A DNA stretch of 48,520 nt from a virus: IMG/VR virus record IMGVR_UViG_3300027770_000085, positions 1-48,520 of that record. One strand, 5' to 3'. The notes under the pieces are model-generated. The model was given only the letters and a program-made list of their open reading frames with translations. It was not told the DNA's origin and did not search any database. The position numbers and the translations under genes were made by a program. Shown piece by piece: positions 32,415 to 40,618 of this stretch. Numbering within the stretch: the first letter of the stretch is position 1; each line of letters opens with the position of its first letter.

Positions 32415-34567
32415 TGGCAAGTATAATTAGAGTTAAAAGGTCCACAGGAACAATTGCTCCGGCAACTCTTAATTATGGGGAACTTGGTCTTACAATTGGG
32501 GTTGGAACGCATGGCAATAGTGGTGGTAGATTATTTGTAGGAGACAACTCATCCAACCCACTAGTAGTTGGTGGTAGATACTATACAGACCTTTTAAGCA
32601 TTGCTCCTGGATTAGTTGCGGGTCAATCAAATCCAACAACTGCGGCAAATGGATTTGTTGCTATCCTTGACAGTAATCGTAAAGTCAATCAGTGGAACGT
32701 AGATAATATTACGATTGATTTAAATACAATTTCATCTACAAACGTAGATGGGGATATAAATTTAGATCCAAATGGAACTGGTGAAATTGTAATCCCAGAC
32801 GACACATATTTAACATTTGGAACTAGTAAAGATGTAAAATTAAGATATGATGAATTAACCGACGATAGATTTGAAATTGAAGGTGCTGATTGGAATTTTG
32901 CAAATAATGTTGCAATTAGCATTAGCGATACTACTGCTTCAACAACTCCTACGACCGGAGCTCTTACAGTTGCTGGTGGTGTTGGTTTTGCTACTCATCT
33001 AAATGTTGGTGGAAATGTAGATATTGATTTAGATTTAAATGTTGATGGTGGAGATATAACCACAAATCTAACAGCATTTAATTTACTAAATGCAAATGCA
33101 ACAACAGTTAATGCCTTTGGTGCTGGTACTAGTATTGTAATTGGTGCTACGACAGGTATTGCAACCATTCGTAATGCGACTTTAAGTGTTCCAAATGCGA
33201 CCACACTAAATCTTGGTGCAACATCTTCTGCAACAAGTGTTAATTTTCAAAGCACTCCAAACACTTCTTTTGTTTCGATTGCCGCAACTACAAATGCAAC
33301 AACTACAACATCTGGTGCATTAAGAGTTGCCGGTGGTGTTGGAATTGTAAGTAATGTTTATATTGGCGGAATTTTAAATGTAACAGGAAATCAATCTGGT
33401 TCAAATTTAACACTCACAGGAAACCTTCAAGTTGATGGTAATACAACTCTAGGAAACGCCTCAGGCGATGTTGTAACCATCACAGGTTCGATTAATCATA
33501 CCGGACCTCTTACCAATACTGGTGGGGTTACGATTGATAATATTGGAATTAGTTCAAATGTAATTTCAACTAGATCTGGTGGCGGAAATATATTATACAT
33601 TGATCCATATCCTGATGGATTAAGTAATGAAGGAATGGTCGTTATTAAAGGCGATCTTCAAGTTGATGGAACCACAACTACAGTAAATTCAAGTAATGTT
33701 ACTGTAAATGATGCAATTCTATCACTTGGCGAAGTTACAAGTGTAAGAACCGTAGTTGCAACAGTTGCATCTGGCGTATCTACAATTTCTTTGGATTCTG
33801 TTGTTGGTATTAATACTGGTGATATTATTACTGGTAATGCTGCTTTACCAAATAGTGGACTGACTACGATTACAGCATATAATACATCCACAAAGATTAT
33901 TACAATTACTGGAACTACAAGTTCCGGAATTAGTACAACATCACAATTAACAGTAATACACGCTTATGATACAAATACCGATAGAGGTATTTCTTTTGAT
34001 TATAATACCGGTGTAGGAACTGCAAATAATAAAACAGGATTTTTTGGTTATCACGATACAACTAATAGTGGAAGTGCTGCACCAGTAAGATCTTGGACCT
34101 ATGTACCAGATGCAACAAATTCAAATAATGTTATAACCGGAACCAGAGGTTATTTAGATATTAAAGGAATTTATTATCAAACTGGTGATTTTAATACTCA
34201 CGGTGTTGTATTCTTTGATAATGATGGACTTCAAACTTCTACTAATAATCCATCCACAGCATCAAGCACCAGAACTTCTACTCAAATTTTAACTGCTGTT
34301 ACTGAAATTAATTTATCTCTTCCATCATCTACATCAGTAACAGCTGGTGATCAAGTAACACAAGTCAATAATAGTGGGGCATATGGTGTGGTTAAAACTA
34401 CTGTTTCTGGAACAACAATTACATTAATTGGTGTCCAGGGAACATTTGACACTACAAATGATTTGAAGGTAAATGGTGCAAATATTTCAATAATACCAGG
34501 AACAGTAACAACAATATATACAAATAAACCAATGTGGACTGATACTTTGGACGGAGGGACATTCTAA
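32414..34567 (+). CDS. fibre- or whisker-like virion protein, 717 aa
   Basis: The N-terminus IIRVKRSTGTIAPATLNYGELGLT is the common attachment segment of cyanophage fibres. The shaft has repeated units: TTGALTVAGGVGFATHLNVG and TSGALRVAGGVGIVSNVYIG, then GDLQVDGTTTTVNSSNVTVN with 'NDAILSLGE', typical of trimeric fibre shafts. The C-terminal 100 residues differ and may be the tip. Synteny, directly before gp13, is the place of wac (fibritin) in T4, but the sequence is not a coiled coil, so a short tail fibre or collar fibre is more likely. Host range may depend on it. Confidence 0.8.
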   Translation: MASIIRVKRSTGTIAPATLNYGELGLTIGVGTHGNSGGRLFVGDNSSNPLVVGGRYYTDLLSIAPGLVAGQSNPTTAANGFVAILDSNRKVNQWNVDNITIDLNTISSTNVDGDINLDPNGTGEIVIPDDTYLTFGTSKDVKLRYDELTDDRFEIEGADWNFANNVAISISDTTASTTPTTGALTVAGGVGFATHLNVGGNVDIDLDLNVDGGDITTNLTAFNLLNANATTVNAFGAGTSIVIGATTGIATIRNATLSVPNATTLNLGATSSATSVNFQSTPNTSFVSIAATTNATTTTSGALRVAGGVGIVSNVYIGGILNVTGNQSGSNLTLTGNLQVDGNTTLGNASGDVVTITGSINHTGPLTNTGGVTIDNIGISSNVISTRSGGGNILYIDPYPDGLSNEGMVVIKGDLQVDGTTTTVNSSNVTVNDAILSLGEVTSVRTVVATVASGVSTISLDSVVGINTGDIITGNAALPNSGLTTITAYNTSTKIITITGTTSSGISTTSQLTVIHAYDTNTDRGISFDYNTGVGTANNKTGFFGYHDTTNSGSAAPVRSWTYVPDATNSNNVITGTRGYLDIKGIYYQTGDFNTHGVVFFDNDGLQTSTNNPSTASSTRTSTQILTAVTEINLSLPSSTSVTAGDQVTQVNNSGAYGVVKTTVSGTTITLIGVQGTFDTTNDLKVNGANISIIPGTVTTIYTNKPMWTDTLDGGTF

Positions 34568-34569
34568 TT

Positions 34570-34812
34570 ATGAATAGTGAAGTTGATGTGAATATTTTAG
34601 TTAATCTGTATCATCAAAAAATTTCAGCATTAACGAATCAAAATATTTTATTAGAGGCAAAATTACAATCATTAACAAAAGATTTTGAAGATCAAAAAAA
34701 TATTTTATTAACAACAAATCTTGAATTGCAACAACATAATGATGAAATATTAAAATCAAAAAGAAAAATAAAACCAGAAGATAAATACGAAGAGGCAGGA
34801 ATTCAACAATGA
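34570..34812 (+). CDS. coiled-coil protein, 80 aa, upstream of gp13
   Basis: The protein is a long heptad-rich helix (VNILVNLYHQKISALTNQN, ILLEAKLQSLTKDFEDQKN, ILLTTNLELQQHNDEILKSK) with a charged tail. It lies 2 nt after the fibre gene and overlaps gp13 by four bases. A trimeric or dimeric coiled coil here could be a whisker fragment, a fibre chaperone or a neck assembly factor. I do not recognise a named family. Coding is well supported by the tight junctions. Confidence 0.82.
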   Translation: MNSEVDVNILVNLYHQKISALTNQNILLEAKLQSLTKDFEDQKNILLTTNLELQQHNDEILKSKRKIKPEDKYEEAGIQQ

Positions 34813-35624
34813 CTCAACCATCATCCCGTCAAGGATTAATTGATTATTCTTTAAGAAAACTTGGATATCCAGTCGTAGAAATTAATGTAGATGATGACCA
34901 AATTGATGATTTGGTGGATGATGCAATTCAGTATTTTAATGAAAGACATTATGATGGAATTGAAAAAGTATTTTTAAAACATAAACTATCAGAAAATGAA
35001 TTAAATTCAATAAGGACAGGTGTCACCACTACAACTGCCACATCTACTGTTGGAATTGCTACTCTTTCTTATACAGAAACCAATAATTTCATAAAACTTC
35101 CAGATCACGTAATCGGTGTAAATAACGTATTTAAAATAGATTCAAGTACAATATCAAGTGGTTTATTTAATATTAAATATCAATTATTTCTAAACGATTT
35201 GTATTATTACGGAGCATTAGATCTTTTAAATTATGCAATGGTTAAGACATATTTGGAAGATTTAAGTAGATTAATCACACCCGATATTCAAATTCGTTTT
35301 AATAAAAAAAATCATAGATTATATTTGGATATTGATTGGAGTCAAATGAGTCCAAATAATTATCTTATATTGGATTGTTATAGAATGGTAAATCCCGCAG
35401 ATGCATCAAGTGTTTATAATGATTGGTGGTTAAAAAAATATTTAACTGCACTAATCAAAAGGCAGTGGGGACAGAATATGATTAAATTCCAAGGCGTATT
35501 GCTTCCTGGTGGTGTGCAACTTAATGGAAGACAGCTTTTTGATGATGCAGTTAAAGAAATAGAAGAAGCAGAAAATCAACTTAAAACGGAATACGAATTG
35601 CCTCCAATGGATATGATAGGATAA
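34809..35624 (+). CDS. gp13: neck protein gp13
   Basis: T4 gp13 forms, with gp14, the neck ring that closes the portal after packaging and joins the tail. The N-terminal block SRQGLIDYSLRKLGYPVVEI, then NVDDDQIDDLVDDAIQYFNE, is the family signature. The C-terminal NDWWLKKYLTALIKRQWGQN and GGVQLNGRQLFDDAVKEIEE are also typical. Length 271 aa compares with 309 in T4. It overlaps the coiled-coil gene (ATGA) and is followed after four bases by gp14. Confidence 0.93.
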   Translation: MTQPSSRQGLIDYSLRKLGYPVVEINVDDDQIDDLVDDAIQYFNERHYDGIEKVFLKHKLSENELNSIRTGVTTTTATSTVGIATLSYTETNNFIKLPDHVIGVNNVFKIDSSTISSGLFNIKYQLFLNDLYYYGALDLLNYAMVKTYLEDLSRLITPDIQIRFNKKNHRLYLDIDWSQMSPNNYLILDCYRMVNPADASSVYNDWWLKKYLTALIKRQWGQNMIKFQGVLLPGGVQLNGRQLFDDAVKEIEEAENQLKTEYELPPMDMIG

Positions 35625-35628
35625 TATT

Positions 35629-37035
35629 ATGTCTCCACTTAATCCATATTTTTTGCAGGGTTCTTCTAGTGAACAAAGATTAGTACAAGATTTGATTAAT
35701 GAACAATTGAGAATGTATGGGCAAGATGTAGTATACATTCCAAGAAATATTATCAATAAAAATACAATATTAAAGGAAATAACATCATCAAAATTTGATG
35801 ATTCATTCAGAATTGAAGCATATTTAGTCAATTATGAGGGATTTGGAGGTCAAGGAGACATTCTATCAAAATTTGGAGTAAAAACTACTGATGAAGTTAC
35901 ATTTATAATTTCAAAAGAAAGGTATGAAGATTTTATTGGTCCATTTATTTCTTTAAATACACAAATTGAATTATCATCCAGACCTCAAGAGGGAGATTTG
36001 ATTTATCTTCCATTAGATAATACAATTTTTGAAATCAAATATGTAGAAGGAAAAAAACCATTTTATCAATTAAATAATTTATACGTTTACGAATTAAGAT
36101 GCGAAGTGATGGATTATGAAGCAGATGATGTAATTAATACAAGTATTAATGAAGTTGACGAGTCAGTAAAAGATTTTGGATATATCGTAAAACTTATTAT
36201 GGTCGGTTTGGGCGCAACATCAACATCTGCAACTGCAGAACTTGCAGTTAATCTCGGTGGTAGTTCTGTATCAAGAATAGATTTAATTAATGATGGGACT
36301 GGTTATCTTTCTGTTCCGATTGTTGCAATAAGTACTGCTTCTTCTGGAGGTATAAATGCGACAGCAGTTGCAATAATGACGAGTCGTTCCAGTCAAACTG
36401 GAAGTTCAATTGATAAAATTTTAGTTATAAATCCAGGTATTGGATATACAATTGCACCCACTGTTAGTATTATAAGTAGTAGTGGTTCTGGAGGAATAGC
36501 AACAGCAATTATATCTTCTGGTTCTTTGGGTCCAATAAATTTAATTGATGGTGGTGTTGGTTATTCTACTGCACCTATTGTCGCAATAAGTACTGCACCT
36601 GTTGGTGGAACAAATGCAACTGCACAAGCATTTATTAATTCTTCTGGTATTGTAACTTCAATTCGTTATACTAATGCTGGGGCAGGTTATACACAGCCAC
36701 CAGTAGTTACAATATCTTCACCTGTTGGTGTATCTACGGGCAATTATATATTCAACGAAATAGTAAGAGGAGTTTCAACAGGAACTACTGCTTATGTAAA
36801 TAATTGGGATTATGATACAAGAATACTTCAAGTCAAAACTTTAAATGGAAGTTTTATTCGGGGAGAATCTGTAGTTGGTATGGGAACAACAAGTGGAGGG
36901 TCAAATGCAAATTATAGAATTCTTTCAATCAATACTCAAGATGAATATGATGATTATGCAGACAATATACCAATAGAAAATGAAGCAGATGAAATTTTAG
37001 ATTTTAGTGAAAGAAACCCTTTTGGGGATTATTAA
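35629..37035 (+). CDS. gp14: neck protein gp14 with C-terminal GxGY repeats
   Basis: Residues 1-175 match T4 gp14 in pattern: LNPYFLQGSSSEQRLVQDLI, GQDVVYIPRN, VNYEGFGGQGDILSKFG, EGDLIYLPLDNTIFEIKYVE and KPFYQLNN. T4 gp14 is 256 aa; this protein is 468 aa. The extra part holds four GxGY units (DGTGYLSVP, NPGIGYTIAP, DGGVGYSTAP, NAGAGYTQPP) at about 219-365, followed by a short beta segment and an acidic tail (DEYDDYADNIPIENEADEIL). The repeats may decorate the neck. The gene sits in the canonical 13-14-15 order. Confidence 0.92.
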   Translation: MSPLNPYFLQGSSSEQRLVQDLINEQLRMYGQDVVYIPRNIINKNTILKEITSSKFDDSFRIEAYLVNYEGFGGQGDILSKFGVKTTDEVTFIISKERYEDFIGPFISLNTQIELSSRPQEGDLIYLPLDNTIFEIKYVEGKKPFYQLNNLYVYELRCEVMDYEADDVINTSINEVDESVKDFGYIVKLIMVGLGATSTSATAELAVNLGGSSVSRIDLINDGTGYLSVPIVAISTASSGGINATAVAIMTSRSSQTGSSIDKILVINPGIGYTIAPTVSIISSSGSGGIATAIISSGSLGPINLIDGGVGYSTAPIVAISTAPVGGTNATAQAFINSSGIVTSIRYTNAGAGYTQPPVVTISSPVGVSTGNYIFNEIVRGVSTGTTAYVNNWDYDTRILQVKTLNGSFIRGESVVGMGTTSGGSNANYRILSINTQDEYDDYADNIPIENEADEILDFSERNPFGDY

Positions 37036-37036
37036 A

Positions 37037-37044
37037 TCTAAATA
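37037..37044 (+). promoter_or_regulatory. possible late promoter before gp15
   Basis: TCTAAATA follows the gp14 stop and lies 20 nt upstream of the gp15 ATG. It matches the T4 late -10 at six of eight positions. A purine-rich AAAAGG lies between it and the ATG. Tentative. Confidence 0.3.
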
Positions 37045-37063
37045 ATTAATAAAAGGTATTATT

Positions 37064-38116
37064 ATGTTAGGCCAATACTACTATCACGAAATAATTCGTA
37101 AGACAATTATTGCCTTTGGTACTTTATTTAATGATATTAATATCAAACACAAAAAACAAGATGATAGCGATTTTAGCACTATAAAAGTTCCAATTGCATA
37201 TGGTCCTACTGAAAAGTTTTTAGCAAGATTAGAGCAAAAACCAGATTTGAGAAAAAGAGTTGCTATAATTCTCCCAAGACTTGCATTTGAAATGAATAGT
37301 ATTCAATATGATAATAGTAGAAAAATTTCTACTATGCAAACATTTAAATCAAAAAGTCTCACAGATGATAAAGTAGTAAATAGATTGTTTATGCCTGTTC
37401 CTTATAATTTGGGCATACAACTTTCAATTATGACTCAATATAATGATGATGCTCTTCAAATTGTAGAACAAATTCTCCCATACTTTCAGCCATCTTTTAA
37501 TTTAACAATTGATTTGGTATCTTCTATAGGTGAAAAACGTGATATTCCAATAGTTCTTGGAAATATAAATTTCAAAGATAATTACGAAAGTGGATATGAC
37601 GAAAAAAGAATTATAATTTATGATTTAAATTTTACAGCAAAAACGTATCTATTTGGACCATTACCTGATTCTACTGAAGGTCTTATCAAAAAAGTACAAG
37701 TCGATTATTATACAGACACAAACAGAAAAAATGCTTCTAGACAACTTCGTTATGTTGCTGAACCAAGAGCAATACAAGATTACACCGATGATAATACAAC
37801 TTCACTAGCAGAACATATAGATGATAAAATTACTAAATTTGATGTGAGTAATGCAGCATCACTTACTGTAAATGAATATATTGAAATTGATAATGAAGAA
37901 ATGTATATTAAAGAAATATCTGGAAACACAATCACAGTTAATAGGGGACAAGATGAAACCGAAATCGTATCACATACTTCTGGTACTGTTGTAAATATTA
38001 TTAATAATGCAGATGATGCTTTAATCGAACAGGATGATGATTTTGGATTTAGTGAATATCGTTATGACTATGGTGACGGAAAAATTTATAGTCCAACTAA
38101 AGGTATTGATGTATGA
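37064..38116 (+). CDS. gp15: tail completion / sheath stabiliser gp15
   Basis: gp15 caps the tail tube and sheath and joins the tail to the neck. The N-terminal MLGQYYYHEIIRKTIIAFGT and LFNDINIKHKK parallel T4 gp15, followed by IKVPIAYGPTEKFLARLEQK and VAIILPRLAFEMNSIQYD, the conserved core. The length (350 aa) exceeds T4 gp15 (272); the additional C-terminal part contains a beta segment (NEYIEIDNEEMYIKEISGNT) ending with acidic residues. Its stop overlaps gp16 by four bases. Confidence 0.92.
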   Translation: MLGQYYYHEIIRKTIIAFGTLFNDINIKHKKQDDSDFSTIKVPIAYGPTEKFLARLEQKPDLRKRVAIILPRLAFEMNSIQYDNSRKISTMQTFKSKSLTDDKVVNRLFMPVPYNLGIQLSIMTQYNDDALQIVEQILPYFQPSFNLTIDLVSSIGEKRDIPIVLGNINFKDNYESGYDEKRIIIYDLNFTAKTYLFGPLPDSTEGLIKKVQVDYYTDTNRKNASRQLRYVAEPRAIQDYTDDNTTSLAEHIDDKITKFDVSNAASLTVNEYIEIDNEEMYIKEISGNTITVNRGQDETEIVSHTSGTVVNIINNADDALIEQDDDFGFSEYRYDYGDGKIYSPTKGIDV

Positions 38117-38544
38117 AAAATAATTTTGATAAGATAGATGAGTCTTTAGAAATTAAAGCAACAATTACGGCAAAAGAAATTATTAAAGAATCAAAAAAAG
38201 AAATAAGAAGCATTCAAAGTAAAGATCACTCCGAATTAGATTATGATTATATTCGTGGGACTCTTTATAATTTAATCGAAAAAGGACAAGAAGCAGCAAC
38301 AAGTCTTTTGGAACTTGCTCAAGATGGACAACAACCAAGGGCATATGAAGTTTTTGGGCAGTTGATTAAAAGTGTTGCTGATTCTACTGATAAACTAATG
38401 GATATACATCAAAAAGTAAAAGAACTTAAAAAAGAAGAAAAATCTGGACCAAAGAATGTTACAAATGCACTCTTTATTGGTTCTACTGCAGAACTTCAAA
38501 AACTTCTTAAAAATGGTTTAAATGCAGAAGATATTTCTAAATAA
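38113..38544 (+). CDS. gp16: terminase small subunit gp16
   Basis: gp16 recognises DNA and regulates packaging by the gp17 motor. The 143-residue product (T4: 164) is helical: an N-terminal acidic helix, then HSELDYDYIRGTLYNLIEKG, QEAATSLLELAQDGQQPRAY and EVFGQLIKSVADSTDKLMDI, the coiled hairpin that builds the ring, and a C-terminal GSTAELQKLLKNG that probably contacts gp17. The pattern matches T4-like small terminases. ATGA overlap with gp15 supports the start. Confidence 0.92.
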   Translation: MKNNFDKIDESLEIKATITAKEIIKESKKEIRSIQSKDHSELDYDYIRGTLYNLIEKGQEAATSLLELAQDGQQPRAYEVFGQLIKSVADSTDKLMDIHQKVKELKKEEKSGPKNVTNALFIGSTAELQKLLKNGLNAEDISK

Positions 38545-38562
38545 TAGAAAGCAAAAAATAAA

Positions 38563-40446
38563 ATGAAAAATAGTACTTTTAAAAATTGGAGATTTACGAC
38601 AGATATGATGATGTGTGATTATATTTTGTCCGAAGATCACGAACATTCAATGGCTAGAAGTGAAATTAAAGTAATTCAAAGTGCAATTAATAGATTGATG
38701 CAAAAATTAAAAGGTGAAGGAAATATTGAAGCCTGGGTGCAGTCAAAGATTACGAAGGCAGCAGATTATATTGATACTGCAGCAGATTATTTAGATAGTC
38801 AAGATAATAAAATAGAAGAACAAAATCAAGGACCTAGTAGTCCTGTTAAATCGTATTATCCACCTGAAGATAATCCAGGGGCACCAATTATTATTGGACC
38901 TAATCGAGGAGCTGCAGGAATTAAATATCCAGTACGATACAAAACACCGTTAGCAACAAATACTCCAAACAAATCAAAGGTTCAAATGGCATCTTATGAA
39001 CCAGAAGGTGATCAGATTGATGAGGTTTCTCTTCCAGGAACTGGTACTGTAATGGCACCGTCTGGTGGTGTACCATATGTGCAAAAAAAAGTATTAGGAG
39101 TGACTGTACCATTTAGTCAAAATATTGTATCTCCTTCTACTGGAGGTGTAAAAAAACCCAATCAATATAATCCTAATAATACCGAGTATTCTTCTACACA
39201 AGTTCAAAGATATAATGCTACTAAAAGTGCTCCTAGTGTATTGAAACCAAAAGAAGGAAATCCTGAGTTTGGATATACAAGTGTTTCTAAAACTCCAGAA
39301 AAACCACGTCCAAATTTTTTTAAAAAACCTGACATAACTTCAACTACAAAACCTGCAGAAAAACCAACACCTCCACCAACCACTGCTTCTGGTGCAATGG
39401 CTCAAGGACTTAAAGATGTACCAGTTTTAGGTGCAGTTGCTAATATTGCTAAAAAATATGATGATAAAGTTAATTATAGAAACCAACCTCCCGAAATAAG
39501 AAAACAAATGGGTCTCCAAAATTCTTATGATTTCGAAAGTGAGGTATTTGTTGAGGAAAAAAAAAATAATTGCAACGAAGAAGGTCTTCGTGATTGGTTT
39601 GGTAAGTCCAAATCAAAGGACGGAAAGTCTGGTTGGGTAAATGTAGTAACTGGCGGAACTTGTGCAAGTGATGAACCAGGAGAAGGAACTCCCAAGTGCG
39701 TTTCATCCTCAAAAAGAGCAAGTATGACTGATACAGAAAGAAAATCCGCAGCAAGAAGAAAGAAATTGGCAGATCCAGGACAACAATCAAAATCTGGTGC
39801 AGCAAAACCAACTTATGTTGCTACTGATGTAAAGGAAGAATCGGATACAAAAACTAAAGGTAGTGGAACCAAAGATGCTTGTTATACTAAAGTAAAATCA
39901 AGATATTCTGTCTGGCCTTCTGCCTATGCCTCGGGGGCTCTCGTAAAATGCCGTAAAGTTGGTGCTGCTAATTGGGGAACAAAATCCGAAAGTACCAATT
40001 CGCTTGATGGTGATTGGCATACTCCAATTCGAGAAAGAGCAGATAGATATTGCCCAAAATGTGAAAAACTCGAAAGAAGAAGTGAATGCAAATACGGTTC
40101 AAGATATTGGGATATGTTTTCTTTACCAGCAGAGATAATTAGTTCAAAAAAAGATTATAATATAACAATGCCATATCCCGCAAATGAGGAAACAAATATA
40201 GACGAAAACTATTTAAGAATACAAACTCGTGGATCTACATATACTATACTAATAAATTGGAGAGGAAAATATATAACAACTCAAATGTTTTTCCAACAAT
40301 TTACCAGACCAACAAAAACGGAAGTAACAAGAGAAATTAGAAAAGTTTATCCAAATGCAATTGTATTAGCATTTAATCCTTCAGCAAATGATCCAAACAA
40401 ACCATTATTATTTACAGGAGAACCAAATGGACCCAAATCTTATTGA
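38563..40446 (+). CDS. cysteine-containing, Pro/Lys-rich protein between the terminase genes, 627 aa
   Basis: No T4 counterpart exists at this site. Residues 1-90 are helical and charged (MARSEIKVIQSAINRLMQKL). Residues about 90-320 are low-complexity, rich in Pro, Thr, Ser and Lys (PEKPRPNFFKKPDITSTTKP). Residues about 337-422 form a compact Cys module (LRDWFGKSKSKDGKSGWVNV, GGTCASDEPGEGTPKCVSS, a basic helix, then DPGQQSKSGAAKPTYVATD). A second module (SRYSVWPSAYASGALVKCRK) follows at about 443-462, then CPKC near 497. I recall both as DUF5872-like modules in cyanophage and algal-virus proteins, to be checked. A run of ten A (39557-39566) lies just before the Cys module. Virion or packaging role is inference. 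Confidence 0.78.
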   Translation: MKNSTFKNWRFTTDMMMCDYILSEDHEHSMARSEIKVIQSAINRLMQKLKGEGNIEAWVQSKITKAADYIDTAADYLDSQDNKIEEQNQGPSSPVKSYYPPEDNPGAPIIIGPNRGAAGIKYPVRYKTPLATNTPNKSKVQMASYEPEGDQIDEVSLPGTGTVMAPSGGVPYVQKKVLGVTVPFSQNIVSPSTGGVKKPNQYNPNNTEYSSTQVQRYNATKSAPSVLKPKEGNPEFGYTSVSKTPEKPRPNFFKKPDITSTTKPAEKPTPPPTTASGAMAQGLKDVPVLGAVANIAKKYDDKVNYRNQPPEIRKQMGLQNSYDFESEVFVEEKKNNCNEEGLRDWFGKSKSKDGKSGWVNVVTGGTCASDEPGEGTPKCVSSSKRASMTDTERKSAARRKKLADPGQQSKSGAAKPTYVATDVKEESDTKTKGSGTKDACYTKVKSRYSVWPSAYASGALVKCRKVGAANWGTKSESTNSLDGDWHTPIRERADRYCPKCEKLERRSECKYGSRYWDMFSLPAEIISSKKDYNITMPYPANEETNIDENYLRIQTRGSTYTILINWRGKYITTQMFFQQFTRPTKTEVTREIRKVYPNAIVLAFNPSANDPNKPLLFTGEPNGPKSY

Positions 40447-40615
40447 ACTGACAAATCTAACTAAAATATTTGAATACGAAAAAATTTCAAGGGATTTGAA
40501 TGAATGTAAAGATATTGAGTCACTTAAAAACATTTGTAAGTGTTATGTGAAGTTATATTTTAAACAACAAGAGACATTAAGTTGTATTGGTTTAGGGCAG
40601 TTTAAGGGTGAATAA
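40427..40615 (+). CDS. small protein upstream of gp17, 62 aa
   Basis: I start at ATG 40427, preceded by AGGAG at 40416-40420, overlapping the previous gene by 20 bp; an upstream in-frame ATG at 40388 lacks a ribosome-binding site. The product is helical, MDPNLIELTNLTKIFEYEKI then ECKDIESLKNICKCYVKLYF, with C and K pairs, and ends in LGQFKGE. It may be a packaging cofactor by position, being three bases ahead of gp17. Family not recognised. Confidence 0.75.
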   Translation: MDPNLIELTNLTKIFEYEKISRDLNECKDIESLKNICKCYVKLYFKQQETLSCIGLGQFKGE

Positions 40616-40618
40616 ATA

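Noticed and set aside
40611-40618. Late promoter AATAAATA before gp17
   Set aside because: It abuts the ATG with no room for a leader or ribosome-binding site; it is probably a chance AT-rich match.
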